Source: JAFGVL01 sp031553685 (GTDB lineage: Bacteria; Bacteroidota; Bacteroidia; Bacteroidales; Paludibacteraceae). Taken from it: 58,907 bases of DNA. Numbering within the stretch: the first letter of the stretch is position 1; each line of letters begins with the position of its first letter. The notes beneath the pieces were generated by a model that worked only from the letters and a program-made list of their open reading frames with translations, was not told the origin of the DNA and searched no databases. Where the stretch lies: the NCBI GenBank assembly GCA_031553685.1, contig JAVBLE010000002.1:1-58907 (forward strand). Direction: 5' to 3'. Positions 34,315-46,500 of the stretch are shown here, in pieces. A program made the position numbers and the translations under genes.

Positions 34315-36462
34315 ATGAAAAATAAATCTCTACTAAAATATTCGTTGGTATTTATACTGATTAGTTTTGGAACAGTATCAAAATCAGCTACAATTACTCA
34401 CGATATAGGTGGTTCTATATTGAATATTCTGGGAAATAGTACAGATAATTACATAATAACAGGAACCACAACTTCTAACTATGTTGTGGTAAATACAGGT
34501 TATCATGGGAGTATTATGCTTCGTAATGTTAATATATCATTGTCAGAAAAAAACTCTCCTATAGCTATTAAAGGAAAAAATGATCGGTCAAATTTAGACC
34601 CTATTTCTAATGTTGATATTATCTTGGATGGGAATAATATTTTGGGATATTCTGGAGAGTATGGAGGAGGTGCTACTCTTCAGGTAGAACAAGGTGTACA
34701 AGTCAATATTAGTGCGATTAATCCGTTGGACAATGCAAGTGGTAAACTATCAGCAATAGTTAGTACACTTTCTGGTGGAGCTGGAATTGGAGCTTTAAAT
34801 CGTAGTTACAACCAATCTGACGCTATAGGCACAACAACGAATTTTATAGGAGATTGTTCTAATATCCCTGTGAGAACTGCGGGAGGTAATGTTGTGATTT
34901 CAAGTGGAACAATTAAAACACAAGGAGGACATGGTGCTGGTATTGGTGGTGGATATAGCTCTTCAGGTACGCCATATGGAATATATTATGATGGAATGAT
35001 TGTGATTTATGGGGGTAAAGTCGAAGCTACATCACTCTATGATGCAGCAGGAATAGGAAGTGGATGTCCTTTAGGGACAGGGATAGTCCATTGCCACACA
35101 GGAAATAGCTCTATAATTGTATTACCGCCTGCATCTATAACAGCAAAAGGTGCAGGAGCAACTCCTAATGGTGGGGTTGGAGGTAATTTGTATTCTGAAT
35201 TAGGGCTTGCGGGTACAGAAAATATCACTTACATTGGTGACCCAGCAAAACCTCTAGTTGCAATACATACCGAAGATTATGAGAAGGATGCGAATATTTA
35301 TGTTGACCTTTCCGAAAGTCCACCAATAAAACGGGTTCTTGATGCTATTATAGACAAAGAGCGTTTGGAGGTTAACAAGGTAAAGTTTGGTCAAGCAGGT
35401 AGCAATGGAATATATCAGTTTAATGGGATATTAAATAACACCACTACTTTTTTTACAGATGCTACCAGCACAGTTCCAACAACCTTTGGCCGTCCGTACA
35501 TGCCAGAAAAAGTGCCTTTCATTGATAAAGCGACTACTGTTATATTGAAGTTGTTGCCTACAGATATATCCTTTGAATCCATACCTGCTACAGCCTTGTG
35601 TGAAGGCTACTCGTCTGCGGATGCATTAAAAAATGCTTTCCGCACTAAGATTATCTACAAAGACACCAATCCTATGAGTGAAGTCACTTTTGGTATGGCA
35701 GATGATTTACATTTTTCCACAAATGATTTAAAATTTTATGCAGCTAATGGAACAACTCTAATTCCAGCTCCTACACTATTGAAGAAAGGAGATGTTATTT
35801 ATGTTGCTATTCCTTTAAAAGAAGGTAAATCTATTTATAATTATTCAGGGGTATTGCGTATTAGTGGTATATGGGAAGGAAAACCTACCGGTTACATTCG
35901 CCAAATTACAAACCAAGAAGTGCAATACTGCGAACCTATAATGCTCCCCTGTACCACCTGTAACTCCTGTCCTAGCAGTTTTGCTCCTATCCCGGGCAAA
36001 CAATATGTATTTAGTGGTTGGGTAAAAGATGCTGCTGCCTTGATAGAGGGTAAACCTACTTACGATCAATGTTCGGTTACACTTATTTTTGAATTGGGGA
36101 ATAAAACTGAAGTAAAAGACACATTACACACATCCGGTTCAATAATAGATGGTTGGCAGCATATACAAGAAGCGTTTACCGTGCCGGCACATGCTTGCAA
36201 TATGCGCATAAAATTAAATAATAACAGTAGCAGTAACGATGTCTTTTTCGACGATATCCGTGTGCATCCGTTTAACGCCAGTATGAAATCGTATGTGTAC
36301 GATCCTCAGACCTTGCGTTTGTCTGCAGAGTTGGATGATAATAACTATGCTACTTTTTATGAATACGATGAAGAAGGTGCCTTGATACGGGTTAAGAAAG
36401 AAACTGAAAAAGGTGTAATGACTATACGCGAGGCTCGGCAGGGGCAACGGAAAGCCCCCTAA
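34315..36462 (+). CDS. Beta-helix secreted protein fused to the Rhs-partner C-terminal tail
   Basis: A 715-residue ORF with two unlike parts. Residues 1-530 carry a signal peptide (LVFILISFGTVSKSATI) and a pectin-lyase-like beta-helix with Gly-rich turns (GGAGIGALNR, GGHGAGIGGGYSSSG, DAAGIGSGC), then smaller beta domains (ISFESIPATALCEGY). Residues from about 540 (EPIMLPCTTCNSC, PGKQYVFSGWVKDAA, GWQHIQEAFTVPA, VFFDDIRVHPFNASMKSYVY, YEYDEEGALIRVKKETEKG) are the carbohydrate-binding-like and YD tail that normally ends the Rhs-partner proteins, from memory of the family. The stop codon is supplied by a palindromic repeat. I infer a fusion created by insertion into the partner gene. Confidence 0.65.
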   Translation: MKNKSLLKYSLVFILISFGTVSKSATITHDIGGSILNILGNSTDNYIITGTTTSNYVVVNTGYHGSIMLRNVNISLSEKNSPIAIKGKNDRSNLDPISNVDIILDGNNILGYSGEYGGGATLQVEQGVQVNISAINPLDNASGKLSAIVSTLSGGAGIGALNRSYNQSDAIGTTTNFIGDCSNIPVRTAGGNVVISSGTIKTQGGHGAGIGGGYSSSGTPYGIYYDGMIVIYGGKVEATSLYDAAGIGSGCPLGTGIVHCHTGNSSIIVLPPASITAKGAGATPNGGVGGNLYSELGLAGTENITYIGDPAKPLVAIHTEDYEKDANIYVDLSESPPIKRVLDAIIDKERLEVNKVKFGQAGSNGIYQFNGILNNTTTFFTDATSTVPTTFGRPYMPEKVPFIDKATTVILKLLPTDISFESIPATALCEGYSSADALKNAFRTKIIYKDTNPMSEVTFGMADDLHFSTNDLKFYAANGTTLIPAPTLLKKGDVIYVAIPLKEGKSIYNYSGVLRISGIWEGKPTGYIRQITNQEVQYCEPIMLPCTTCNSCPSSFAPIPGKQYVFSGWVKDAAALIEGKPTYDQCSVTLIFELGNKTEVKDTLHTSGSIIDGWQHIQEAFTVPAHACNMRIKLNNNSSSNDVFFDDIRVHPFNASMKSYVYDPQTLRLSAELDDNNYATFYEYDEEGALIRVKKETEKGVMTIREARQGQRKAP

Positions 36463-36481
36463 ATCCCCCGAAGGGGACTTT
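36451..36481. repeat. Interspersed palindrome supplying the upstream stop codon
   Basis: AAAGCCCCCT (36451-36460) and AAGGGGACTTT (36471-36481) pair around AAATCCCCCG. The TAA at 36460-36462 ending the 34315 ORF lies inside the element, adding GQRKAP to the protein. Confidence 0.75.
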
Positions 36482-36547
36482 GGCGGTAGTAATTATTCAA
36501 ACCATTGTTTATCCTAACTCCAGTATGTAAGCTTGAAAAAAAAATAT

Positions 36548-37297
36548 ATGTTGAAGAAACTATTTTTTATATTAACAATTATTTTTTCTTTGGTGTCAGC
36601 CGTTGCCCAAGACTGGAAAGCGGATATTGAAAAAGCCTGCTCAGTATTTTCGTCGCCAAATTTGGAGGTAGAGGTAGAACATTTGTTTTATCCGTCGGCA
36701 ACGGCATCGGCTCCAACCGAACGGGAAACTGTTTGGTTGTGCAAAATGGGCGATAAGTACCACATTAAACAATATGGCACAGAGTTTATCTGCGATGGTA
36801 ACTATGTGGTACTTATTAAAGAGAGTGCTGGTATTGTGGGTATTAACAAGAAAGAAAAGAAAGAGACCAGCATTCAGAAAAATGAAAGCTTTGATATTTT
36901 GCTCAAGTCTATTGCTGATTTGGCAAAGTCAATGGGACTGGATACGATAAAGCAAAAGGACGAATATAATTGTACTTACTTGGGCGAGCATAGCGGCACA
37001 AAATCATACCTGTTCAATTATTTTTATGGGGAGTATAAGCAAAGCACCGTATATCTTTCGGCAAAAACCGGTTTACTACAGCGTATATCATGCCAGTTCC
37101 GACAACCGGTGGAAGTAGAGCCGGGCGTTCTTAGCGAGCCGAGAATAGACTTTGTGTATAAAAAACAGATAGCAGGAAAGGATTTTGACAACAGCTTGTT
37201 TTCTATCGCCGGTATTGTGGCTGTGAATGCCGACGGCACAGCAACATTAAAAGAAAAATACAGCAGTTATCGTTTGTTGAACAACATCAGTAAATAA
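36548..37297 (+). CDS. LolA-like periplasmic/outer-membrane-associated protein
   Basis: A 249-residue protein, starting at ATG 36548, with signal peptide MLKKLFFILTIIFSLVSAVA then QDWKADIEKAC. The domain has the LolA/LppX-like curved sheet pattern: VWLCKMGDKYHIKQYGTEF, ICDGNYVVLIKE, VYLSAKTGLLQRISCQF, and a late YKKQIAGKDFDNSLFSI. It lies between the two Rhs-system shell genes and is conserved there in other Bacteroidota as I recall, so it may chaperone one of them through the periplasm. Role inferred. The in-frame TTG at 36533 is a less likely start. Confidence 0.65.
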   Translation: MLKKLFFILTIIFSLVSAVAQDWKADIEKACSVFSSPNLEVEVEHLFYPSATASAPTERETVWLCKMGDKYHIKQYGTEFICDGNYVVLIKESAGIVGINKKEKKETSIQKNESFDILLKSIADLAKSMGLDTIKQKDEYNCTYLGEHSGTKSYLFNYFYGEYKQSTVYLSAKTGLLQRISCQFRQPVEVEPGVLSEPRIDFVYKKQIAGKDFDNSLFSIAGIVAVNADGTATLKEKYSSYRLLNNISK

Positions 37298-37364
37298 GAT
37301 AAAATAATAATGTATATCCGCTTTCAGCACAATGCTCATTCAAACTAAAAGCTACGCTTTATGT

Positions 37365-37448
37365 ACTAAAACGCTAAGTCGCTAAGTCGCAAAGACGCAA
37401 AGAAAAAAATCTTAGCGTCTTCGTGTCATTGCGTCTTCGCGTTTTAGT
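37365..37448. repeat. Interspersed 'ACTAAAACGC' inverted repeat
   Basis: The outer arms ACTAAAACGC and GCGTTTTAGT are perfect, and inner AAGACGCAAAG-type units recur in both orientations around AAAAAAA. A dispersed Bacteroidota-type repeat in the leader of the Rhs gene. Confidence 0.75.
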
Positions 37449-37509
37449 ATAGAAAAAACGAAGTTTTGCATTTTATTGCTAATTGCAGATATTCAAAAAA
37501 TAATATATT

Positions 37510-40500
37510 ATGGTTACTATTTTACCAATCAATTATCTAAAAAGACAAGGTATCTTGAATAAAACATTATTCCTTTGTTTGTTGCTATTGCTTTCTGTTT
37601 CTTCAAGCTTGCACGCATTTCACTATACGGATGTGCCCACAGGATTTCGGATATGCAACAAAACAGCCGCCAATGAATATAAAGTTTGCTGGGATAAGAA
37701 TATAGCCGATGCTGATGAATACCAATTGGAATGGGTACATGTCAATAATTATAGTGAAGCTAATAAGCCAGCTCCGAAATTACCGTATAATTTTAGATTT
37801 AATTCAACCCGTATCAGCACGAAAGACTGTTTTTATTCTGTTGCTTCCGTTTTCGAGAAAGGTACCGTATTATTCAGGATACGAGCTATAAAATATACCG
37901 AAACAGGTCAGATAATTGCCGGAAAATGGTCGAACGAAGAGGCAGGAGATGATGCAATGGCTTATACGGGAGCGAAAATATCAATAACCAATAGCGACAT
38001 CCACACTGCTGACAAATTAAACTGGCAATATATAGCCAACTACGCCGAAGGCGGCAAGAAAAAAGAAGTAATTAGTTATTATGACGGCAGTATGCGCTCA
38101 CACCAGATGGTAACCCGCATTAATAGCGATGAAAAAAGCGCTATAGTAGGCGAAACTTTTTACGACCATCAGGGAAGAGCTGCGATGCAGGCATTACCGG
38201 TTCCCGCAGACGATTCGAGGTTGCAGTATTACAAGAACTTTAACCAATCTTCAAACGGTGTTACTTACGGGCGAAATAATTTTGATAAGAGTTCGGAAGC
38301 GCCATGTTCCGTATTGGCTGATACAATGGCAAGAGTAAGTGGCGCGTCCCGTTATTATTCTCCCAACAATCCGGATGTTAATACCGGATTTAATCGCTTT
38401 ATACCTGATGCGGGCGGTTATCCTTTCAGCCAGACCGAATATGAACCGGACAATACGGGGCGCATCCGCCGCCAGGGTGGCGTGGGTCAAAAATACCAAT
38501 TGGGTTCAAAGCATGAAACCAAATATTTTTACGGCAAGCCGGCACAGGAAGAACTAAACCGCATGTTTGCCTCGGAGGTTGGTTATAATTCACATTATCA
38601 AAAAAATGTAGTTCACGATGCCAATGGGCAGCTGAGTGTGTCTTACTTAGATATGCAAGGCAAAGTAATAGCCACCTCGTTGGCAGGCGGTACGCCCGAA
38701 GGCATGGATTCGTTGAGGTCAAAGCAAAACGGGAAAAGATTAGAAATTAATATAATTGACAACCAGCCTATCGCTGTAGGTGCCAATAAATACACTTCCG
38801 TTTATCATCATTTATCCACTACAGCCGATACACATAATTTCACCTATAGTTTGCCCGCTTCGTCTTTTTCGTCTATTGATGACATTTCGCTTCCGAAAGA
38901 CACTTGTTTGGATTGTATATACGATTTGGTAATTGATATAAAAAACGAATGTGGCGAACGCCCTACAAGCGTAAAAATAACATCGGCGTATGACACAACA
39001 AAAGTTAGCGGATTACCGGTGAGAATAACTTTAGGTTCGATGGACAGTATTGTCTGTGGAAAAATTACAAAGGATATTAAATTTACATTTGACGCTTACC
39101 TGAATGTCGGTAAATACACTATTTCGCGGACAATATCAGTTAATAACGATGCTCATATCGACAACTATCTCAACACGCATACAAAGTTGGTAAATATGGC
39201 AGAGGTTATCCGCGAAAAAATTGCAGAAGTAAACTTTGATCTTTGCGAAGAACCGAAAACCTGCGAAGAAAAATGTTTAGATAAAGATAATCCCGAAGAA
39301 TGTATCCTTAATTGCCGCCTGGGATCCGAATATATCAATACATGCAGTTTGCAGGAAAATATGCTGGCTTCGGATTATATACCCACCGTTGTAAAACCTA
39401 CAGATGATAAAGGCACTACCACCTGGCCCGATTTCAAAAAAGAAGCCGGCGATAGTGGACAGTATGCACTTTATAAAATTAATGATGATGGCTCTTACAC
39501 CTATTATGACGAGTCTTCTGTTTTTTCTCCAACTGAAAAAGCCAAAGTACTGAATTCGAACATTGGTTATATTTTCAGAGATGGGGAGGGAAATGAATTG
39601 GGGATTAAGGAAATTGTGGAAAGTTTTAATCCGGAATGGGCTACACTATTAGCCAAACTGCTCCACCCCGAAAGAAGTTGCTTAGAAGCTTGTAACGAAC
39701 CGGCTAACGAGCTATCCCAACGCTATGACTTTATTATACGCTATACCGATTCTTACGAAGAAGCTTACAAAAGAGGGTTATTAAATCCTTTAGGTCCCAA
39801 ATACGGCACTCTTGCATATCTTGATCCATTTTTTGCCACAGGCGGGAAAGGATACGGCAAGCGAAACGAAATACTAAGCTACATGAACAGTTCTTTCGTG
39901 TACGGGCAGCCCCCCAGTTCTCTTACAATATGGGAACAAGCTGTCTATATGGCATACCGGGCTGAATTGGATGTAACGGTTTCTCCCGAGACAGAGCAAC
40001 AATACATCGCAAAAGCAAGAAATTATGAATTCAATCCCCAGTTGCAAAAAGACAATAATGTAGAATGTGTCTGTGTCAGAGACCGTGTATGGGAGTATTT
40101 CAGGGCATTGTACTTAGGAAAGAAAGGCGGTATCGAAGCCAACTTGGAAGGTTGCAGGTCATCTATCCCAACAGGTAAAACCCAACGGATACAAGCTTCT
40201 TATTATACCGAAAAAGAAAAGGAAATCATCAATACTTCAATGACTAAGAAAGATGATCTGATTAATTTAGGAGTTGACCCAGACGCAAAGGTAAAAGACA
40301 TTTGCACACAACAGGCAGAAGCGCAAGCAAATAATATACTGAAACAGTTGGAAGGATGCTTGGATATTACCAAAAAAGATGCTTCGGATACACTGAAGTG
40401 GAACAAATATAACCCTCAATACAAGGCATTGCGAGAAGCTTTTGTCAACATTATGATACAAACCTGTGATGGCGGGCATATGTTTGGGGCTTCTAACCTG

Positions 40501-43500
40501 CCGTCTGGTGCAACGCCTGTACAGGGTGGTTACTACAGCTTTGCCGATGCCATGACAGGTATTTTGAGAGATACAGGAGATACGACTAAATTCACTTTAC
40601 GGTGTAACCCCGATCTTATTACATTCCCTAAACCGTACGATTACGAATACAATTCGTACACCAACTATAAGGTGATCGACTCTTGTGGCTGTAATACCCT
40701 ATTGCAAGCCAATGCAGAATACGAGCAAGAAAAAAAGGTGTCAGGGAAATTACCGAAAGGAATTACTTCGGGACAAAAATATTTTGCCTGGAAATATGGT
40801 TATACAATAGATAATTATTTAGCAAAACTGTGCTTGTGTACGAATGCGTTTAAAACAGTAGGTAACAATTCGTGGAACACAGAAGCCAAAGCGATGTTGA
40901 AAAGATCGCACGAATATATACCTACCGAATTAAACTGTGATGTGTGTATTGATTGCAGGGATATACAGTTAGCAATGGCTGATTTTAATGCCAAACCGTG
41001 GGTTAAGAAGCTTTCAATATTTACTTCCCTCTTCGACACAGGCTTGGATGAATATAACCGGCAGCGGATGCTTACCAACTATCTGAACAACCGGTTTAAC
41101 CTTAATAAGTCGTATCTGGATTATATGGAATTGTCAGGCAAATGCAAGGCAACCTCCCAAAACCCTTATTGCGAACTTACACCGGAGGCTTTGAGCTTGC
41201 AGAAACTGTTGAATGAAGTAATTATACAGGGCGAGATAACAGGCAGAGGTTGCGAACCTATATCCAAAGCCATCAAAGAATCCAAGATTTTTCCGGTTGC
41301 CGCCGGATGCTGCGAGGAATATTCGTTTGAGCCGACTGTGATAAATAGCAATACGGTATCCATAAAAATAGCAGGTCAGGAGGGCTGTAACAAAACCGAT
41401 TGCGAAATTACCCTGCAATTTACCGATACTAAACCGGGGTATAACCTGTCAAATATTGTCCCGCTGTTTGAAAATATACGCGCTGTCAAAGAGCCGTCAA
41501 GCAGCAGCGACAACAAGTATTACTTTCATATAGATGCCCATGTTGCGTATAAGGGGAGCGTTGATAAAACCGTCTTATTAGGTTCGGTTTGTTTCCCTAT
41601 AGAAGAATGCTATGATGAGAATAGCTCAAACATTACTTTGTGCGACCGCAAAACCCCGGAACCTAACCTTTGTAAGGAAAACCTGGTAAGAGTGGTGGTT
41701 GAAACTGTCAAAACCCAATACAAAGAATATACAGACAGTATAACCAATGCGTTCAGGGATATGTATACCAATAAATGTTTAGCCAATACAGGTGGGGAAA
41801 TATTTAAAATGAAGTTTATCGATAGCGAACGCCATTATACCCTTTATTATTATGACCAGGCGGGTAACCTTGTAAAAACCATTCCGCCCGAAGGCGTAGA
41901 ATTGATTACCAATACTGAAGTATTGAAACAAATAAACGATGATCGCAAATATCGTATCCAAACCGTATTTACTAATCACCGTATGGCTACGCGCTACCTG
42001 TATAACAGCCTCAATCAGCTGGTAGCCCAGTATATGCCCGACCATGAGGCTTTCGACGGTAAAAGCGTCAAGCAGGGCTATGGATTGCCGCCCGGCATGG
42101 ATATAAGCTCCACAGCTTTTGCCGACGATGACAACGGTATTTTATTCGGTATTGATCCGGAGGATAAAACAAAAGGCTTGATATATACCACAGCAGACGG
42201 TGGCGCGAGCTGGTCGGCAGTGAAAACTTCGGGCGTAAAAAGCCTCAATGCCGTATGTAAAGTTCCGGGCGTTAATGCCCTGTGGGCTGTAGGCAATGCC
42301 GGAACCATTGCTACGGCTGTTGACGGAGGAGACTGGGTAACCAAAATCCATCCGGATAAACCCGATTTTATAGGAATCAATATGGTAGATGCCAATAATG
42401 GGTATATCTTTACCCGCGACGGACGGATTTACCGGAAAATAAATGACGGCAACTGGTCTTCTGCCGGCAGGATTGATAACACGAATACGAATATTATCCT
42501 GGAAAAAGTGTATTTTAAAGATCCGGCAAGCGGAATTGCTGTGGGCAGTGATGATAGTAACAGTACAGGCGTTGTTTACGAAACTACCGATAATATCAAG
42601 TGGGAATTGCAAACGCCGAAGAAACTACCTAAAGTAACGGCTGTGCACATGCTGTCCAATACACAGGGATATGCTATCTGTGAGAACGGGTTGATTATGG
42701 AAACAATTGACGGGGGCAATAGCTGGAAACAGAAAAACCGCATGAGCAGTAGTCCTGCCCCGGTTATCCGTAAAATACATTTCTTTACGCCGGACAGAGC
42801 CATTGCCATCGACAAGAATAATTACCTTATAACCACAAGCAATGGTGGATATAGCTGGGCAGTAACCAACCTGATATATAGCAGAACTGCTGTTACCGAC
42901 TTCTCGGTAGTGCCGGGTACCGGAATTGCTTATGCCGTAGCGAATGAAAACGGCGCTAATTATTTATACAAAATGAATGGTGCCGGGTCATATTGGATTA
43001 AAGAGCTAAAAGCAACATCGCCTGAGCCGGTAACCATACCCACCGGCGATAAGATAACCGGACTGTATTACAGCAGTGCAACCAGAGCTTATGCTGTAAC
43101 CTCTGGCGGCAAAATACTAAAAACATTTGACGGATGGCAATCACATCTTAGCGGTGGCAGTTTAGAATCTGCGGTAACCGAAGCGCTTTCAATCTCTGAA
43201 AAAAATGCCAATACCCTGATTGTAGTAACGCCCTCGCGGAAATGGAATGTGGTATCGTCTGAAGACGGTATTACCGCCCAGCCGACTGATAATGCGGCAA
43301 CATACACGGCTACGGCTTTGATTCCCGGCTCCAACAATGCTATTGTGGCAGCAAACGGATCCCTGTTTGTTGACAGTAATCTATCGTTGCCCAAACCGAT
43401 TGTTTTTAAGCCGATGAACAATGTATATGCTTTGGGCAACCTGTCGGTAGCGGTAGGAGATAACGGAACAATATTGTACCGGAACGGAAGTGGCAGCAAT

Positions 43501-46500
43501 AACCTATGGACTATTGCAAGCACGCCTTTCAGGGATAACCTGCTGTCGGCTTGTGTGAAAACCGGTAATGCGATAGTGGTTGGTTCTGTCGGAGGCAAGC
43601 TGTATGTGAATGAAGATATTTTATCTTCCGCTTCTTCGTGGCAGGCAAATGATTACAACTCTGCCATAACCGATATAGCTTACCTGGCAAATGATGGAAT
43701 AAGCCTGATTGCTACCGAAGACGGCGATATTTACCCCAAAGCCGATGGTGTTTATACCACAAATTCTATGCGCGAAGGGAATGCCAACGGCAAACGGATA
43801 AACGACATCCTGGTGTATGATAGCAACCGGGTAATAACTGTAGGCAACGAAGGTGAGATTTTGACAAGCCAATATCCGGCAGCCTGGGCATCGGAAACCG
43901 GAAAGAGGGCAGATGCGCTTTTTGTAGATGCAGCCCAGACACCGGACGGAACATTGTATGCCATTACCCACAGCGCAAACCTGGGATATGCCATCGAAAA
44001 AAGTACAGACGGAGGCGTTTCCTGGGTTCCGCAATGGACAGGAAGCAACGAACTGAAATCGATTGAATTTGTGGATGAAAATACCGGACTGGTTGCCGGA
44101 GCAGGGATAATGCTCAAAACTACCGATGGCGGCAACAACTGGAATTCGTTCGGAAACGCAGGCAGCCATACCCTCAACGATGTGTATATGGACGGCGCCG
44201 GCAAATACTATACGGTGGGCAACAACGGTGTGATACTGTCATCGGCAGGCAGCCAGAGTGTAAACGGGGATATATCGGGCACTAACCTGAATGCGGTGTA
44301 TTTCCTCAAAGGGAAAAATATTGGATTTATTGCCGGCGATAACGGCTTGATACTGAAAACCACCGATGGTAAGAAATGGGAAATAATGAAACCCGACAAA
44401 ACCAAGCCCGACACTACCAACTGGGTAACCTACCTGTGGAACAACCCAAGCAAACCATCGAGCCTGTACGGCATTTATGCTGCCGATCCGGTTACTGCAT
44501 ACGCAGCAGGCGACGGCGGCGTATTGCTCAAGAGCATTGATGGCGGCGTAACCTGGAGCAGCCGCGAAAGCAATACCGGCAACGGGCTGACACAAATGCA
44601 GGTGAAAACCGACGGAACTCTTGTGCTAAGCGGAAATAGCAGCGCGATGCTGCAATACAGGGACGGCACCGACGGTTTCTCCATGCGTTTCTATTACGAC
44701 AGGCTCGGGCGGCTGGTGGCTTCGCAAAACAGCAAGCAGCACAGCATGTATCCGCAGCGCTACAGCTATACGGTGTACGACCCGATAGGGCGCGTAGTAG
44801 AAGCAGGCGAAATAGAAGCCGGACAGGAACCCACGCAGGAACTGATGCGCAACCCGAACTTCCCTGCTAACTGGGGCGGCAACCGCTACCAACTGACGCG
44901 TACGGTATATGACAGGTCGATTTCGACAACCATAAGTAATCAATTTACCGGTAAGGAACAGCAAAACCTGCGCAACCGCGTAGCCTCGGTTATCTACCAG
45001 GATACCTACAGCGACGATAATACGGTGTACAACCATGCCACGCACTACAGTTACGACATACACGGCAATGTGAAGGAACTGATACAGGACAATCCTGAAT
45101 TGGCCCTTTTGAAACAACAGTATAAAAAACTGCATTACGATTATGACCTGGTAAGCGGCAATGTGAACATGGTAAGCTATCAGAAGGGCGCGCCCGACCA
45201 ATTTTACCACCGGTATGAGTATGATGCAGACAACCGCATTACCAGGGTATATACTAGCCCTAACGGATCGGATTGGGAAAACGACGCCTCCTACCAGTAC
45301 TACAAACACGGACCACTGGCGCGTACCGAACTGGGACAAAATAAAGTACAAGGCGTGGATTATGCGTACACGCTGCAAGGCTGGATAAAGGGGGTGAATA
45401 GCCCGACCCTAACCCTCCCCGGCACTTCGACTCCGCTCAGTGACCAGGGAGCTTGTGCCCAGGATGTTTTCGGGTATAGTTTACATTATAATAAGTATGA
45501 TTATAAACCGATAAACAGTGCGGCCGATTTCTTTTCGGCAGTATCGGCAGGAGCGCCGATGGTCGACCTTTATAATGGGAATATATCGCGTATGGCAACG
45601 GCTTTGAGCGAAAAGATACCGAATGCTCAAGCCTATAATTTCGGCACGCAAGTGAGCGACTTCAAATATGATGAGCTGAACCGCTTGGTAGCAAGCACCA
45701 AAGTGAGCGGAAAAGGGGCTGACAATGCATACGCAACTACTTATAGCTACGATGCCAACGGAAATATTGAAACCCTGACCCGCAAAGACGGCAATGGACA
45801 ACCCATGGACAACCTTGCTTACCATTATACCAAAGATGGCAATGACAAGATACTGAACAACCGATTGCTGCATGTGAACGATGGGGCGCAATCCGCGCCA
45901 AAATTAGGTGATATTTACGACCAGGGGGCATACGCTCAAAACGACCTTGAAAACCTGAATTATGCCTACGATAAAATAGGGAATTTAATAAAAGATAATC
46001 AGGAGGAGATAGCCGAAATCAAATGGAATGTGCAGGGCAAGGTGCAGGCAATTATACGCAAAGCCGAAAGCCAGAAATCGAACCTGTATTTTACCTACGA
46101 TGCGATGGGCAACCGGGTAAGCAAAACAGAGCAGTATAAAGTGCCTGTAGGTGGTGTAAGTGCAATTACAACCTACTATGTGCGCGATGCCCAGGGCAAT
46201 GTAATGGCGGTGTACGAAGATGTAAAAAGAAGCAGCAGCGAAAGTTTTGCTTTGAAAGAACAACATTTATACGGTAGTTCCCGTTTAGGTATCAGGCAGG
46301 TAAACCTTGCGTTGTATCCATCGGTGGTTTATCCTCAAACTACAGAGAAAAACTATGAGTTGACCAACCATTTGGGCAATGTCTTGGCGGTTGTTTCGGA
46401 TAAGAAAGAAACGAATGGGGATGCCAAGATATTGAGTGCTACGGATTTTTACCCATTCGGGATGCCTCTGGTGGGTAGGGTTTATAAGGGGGATGGGTAT

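Noticed and set aside
37365..37448. Possible CRISPR array from recurring AAGACGC/AAGTCGC units
   Set aside because: Units are 8-10 bp, nested in one inverted repeat, without regular spacers or cas genes.
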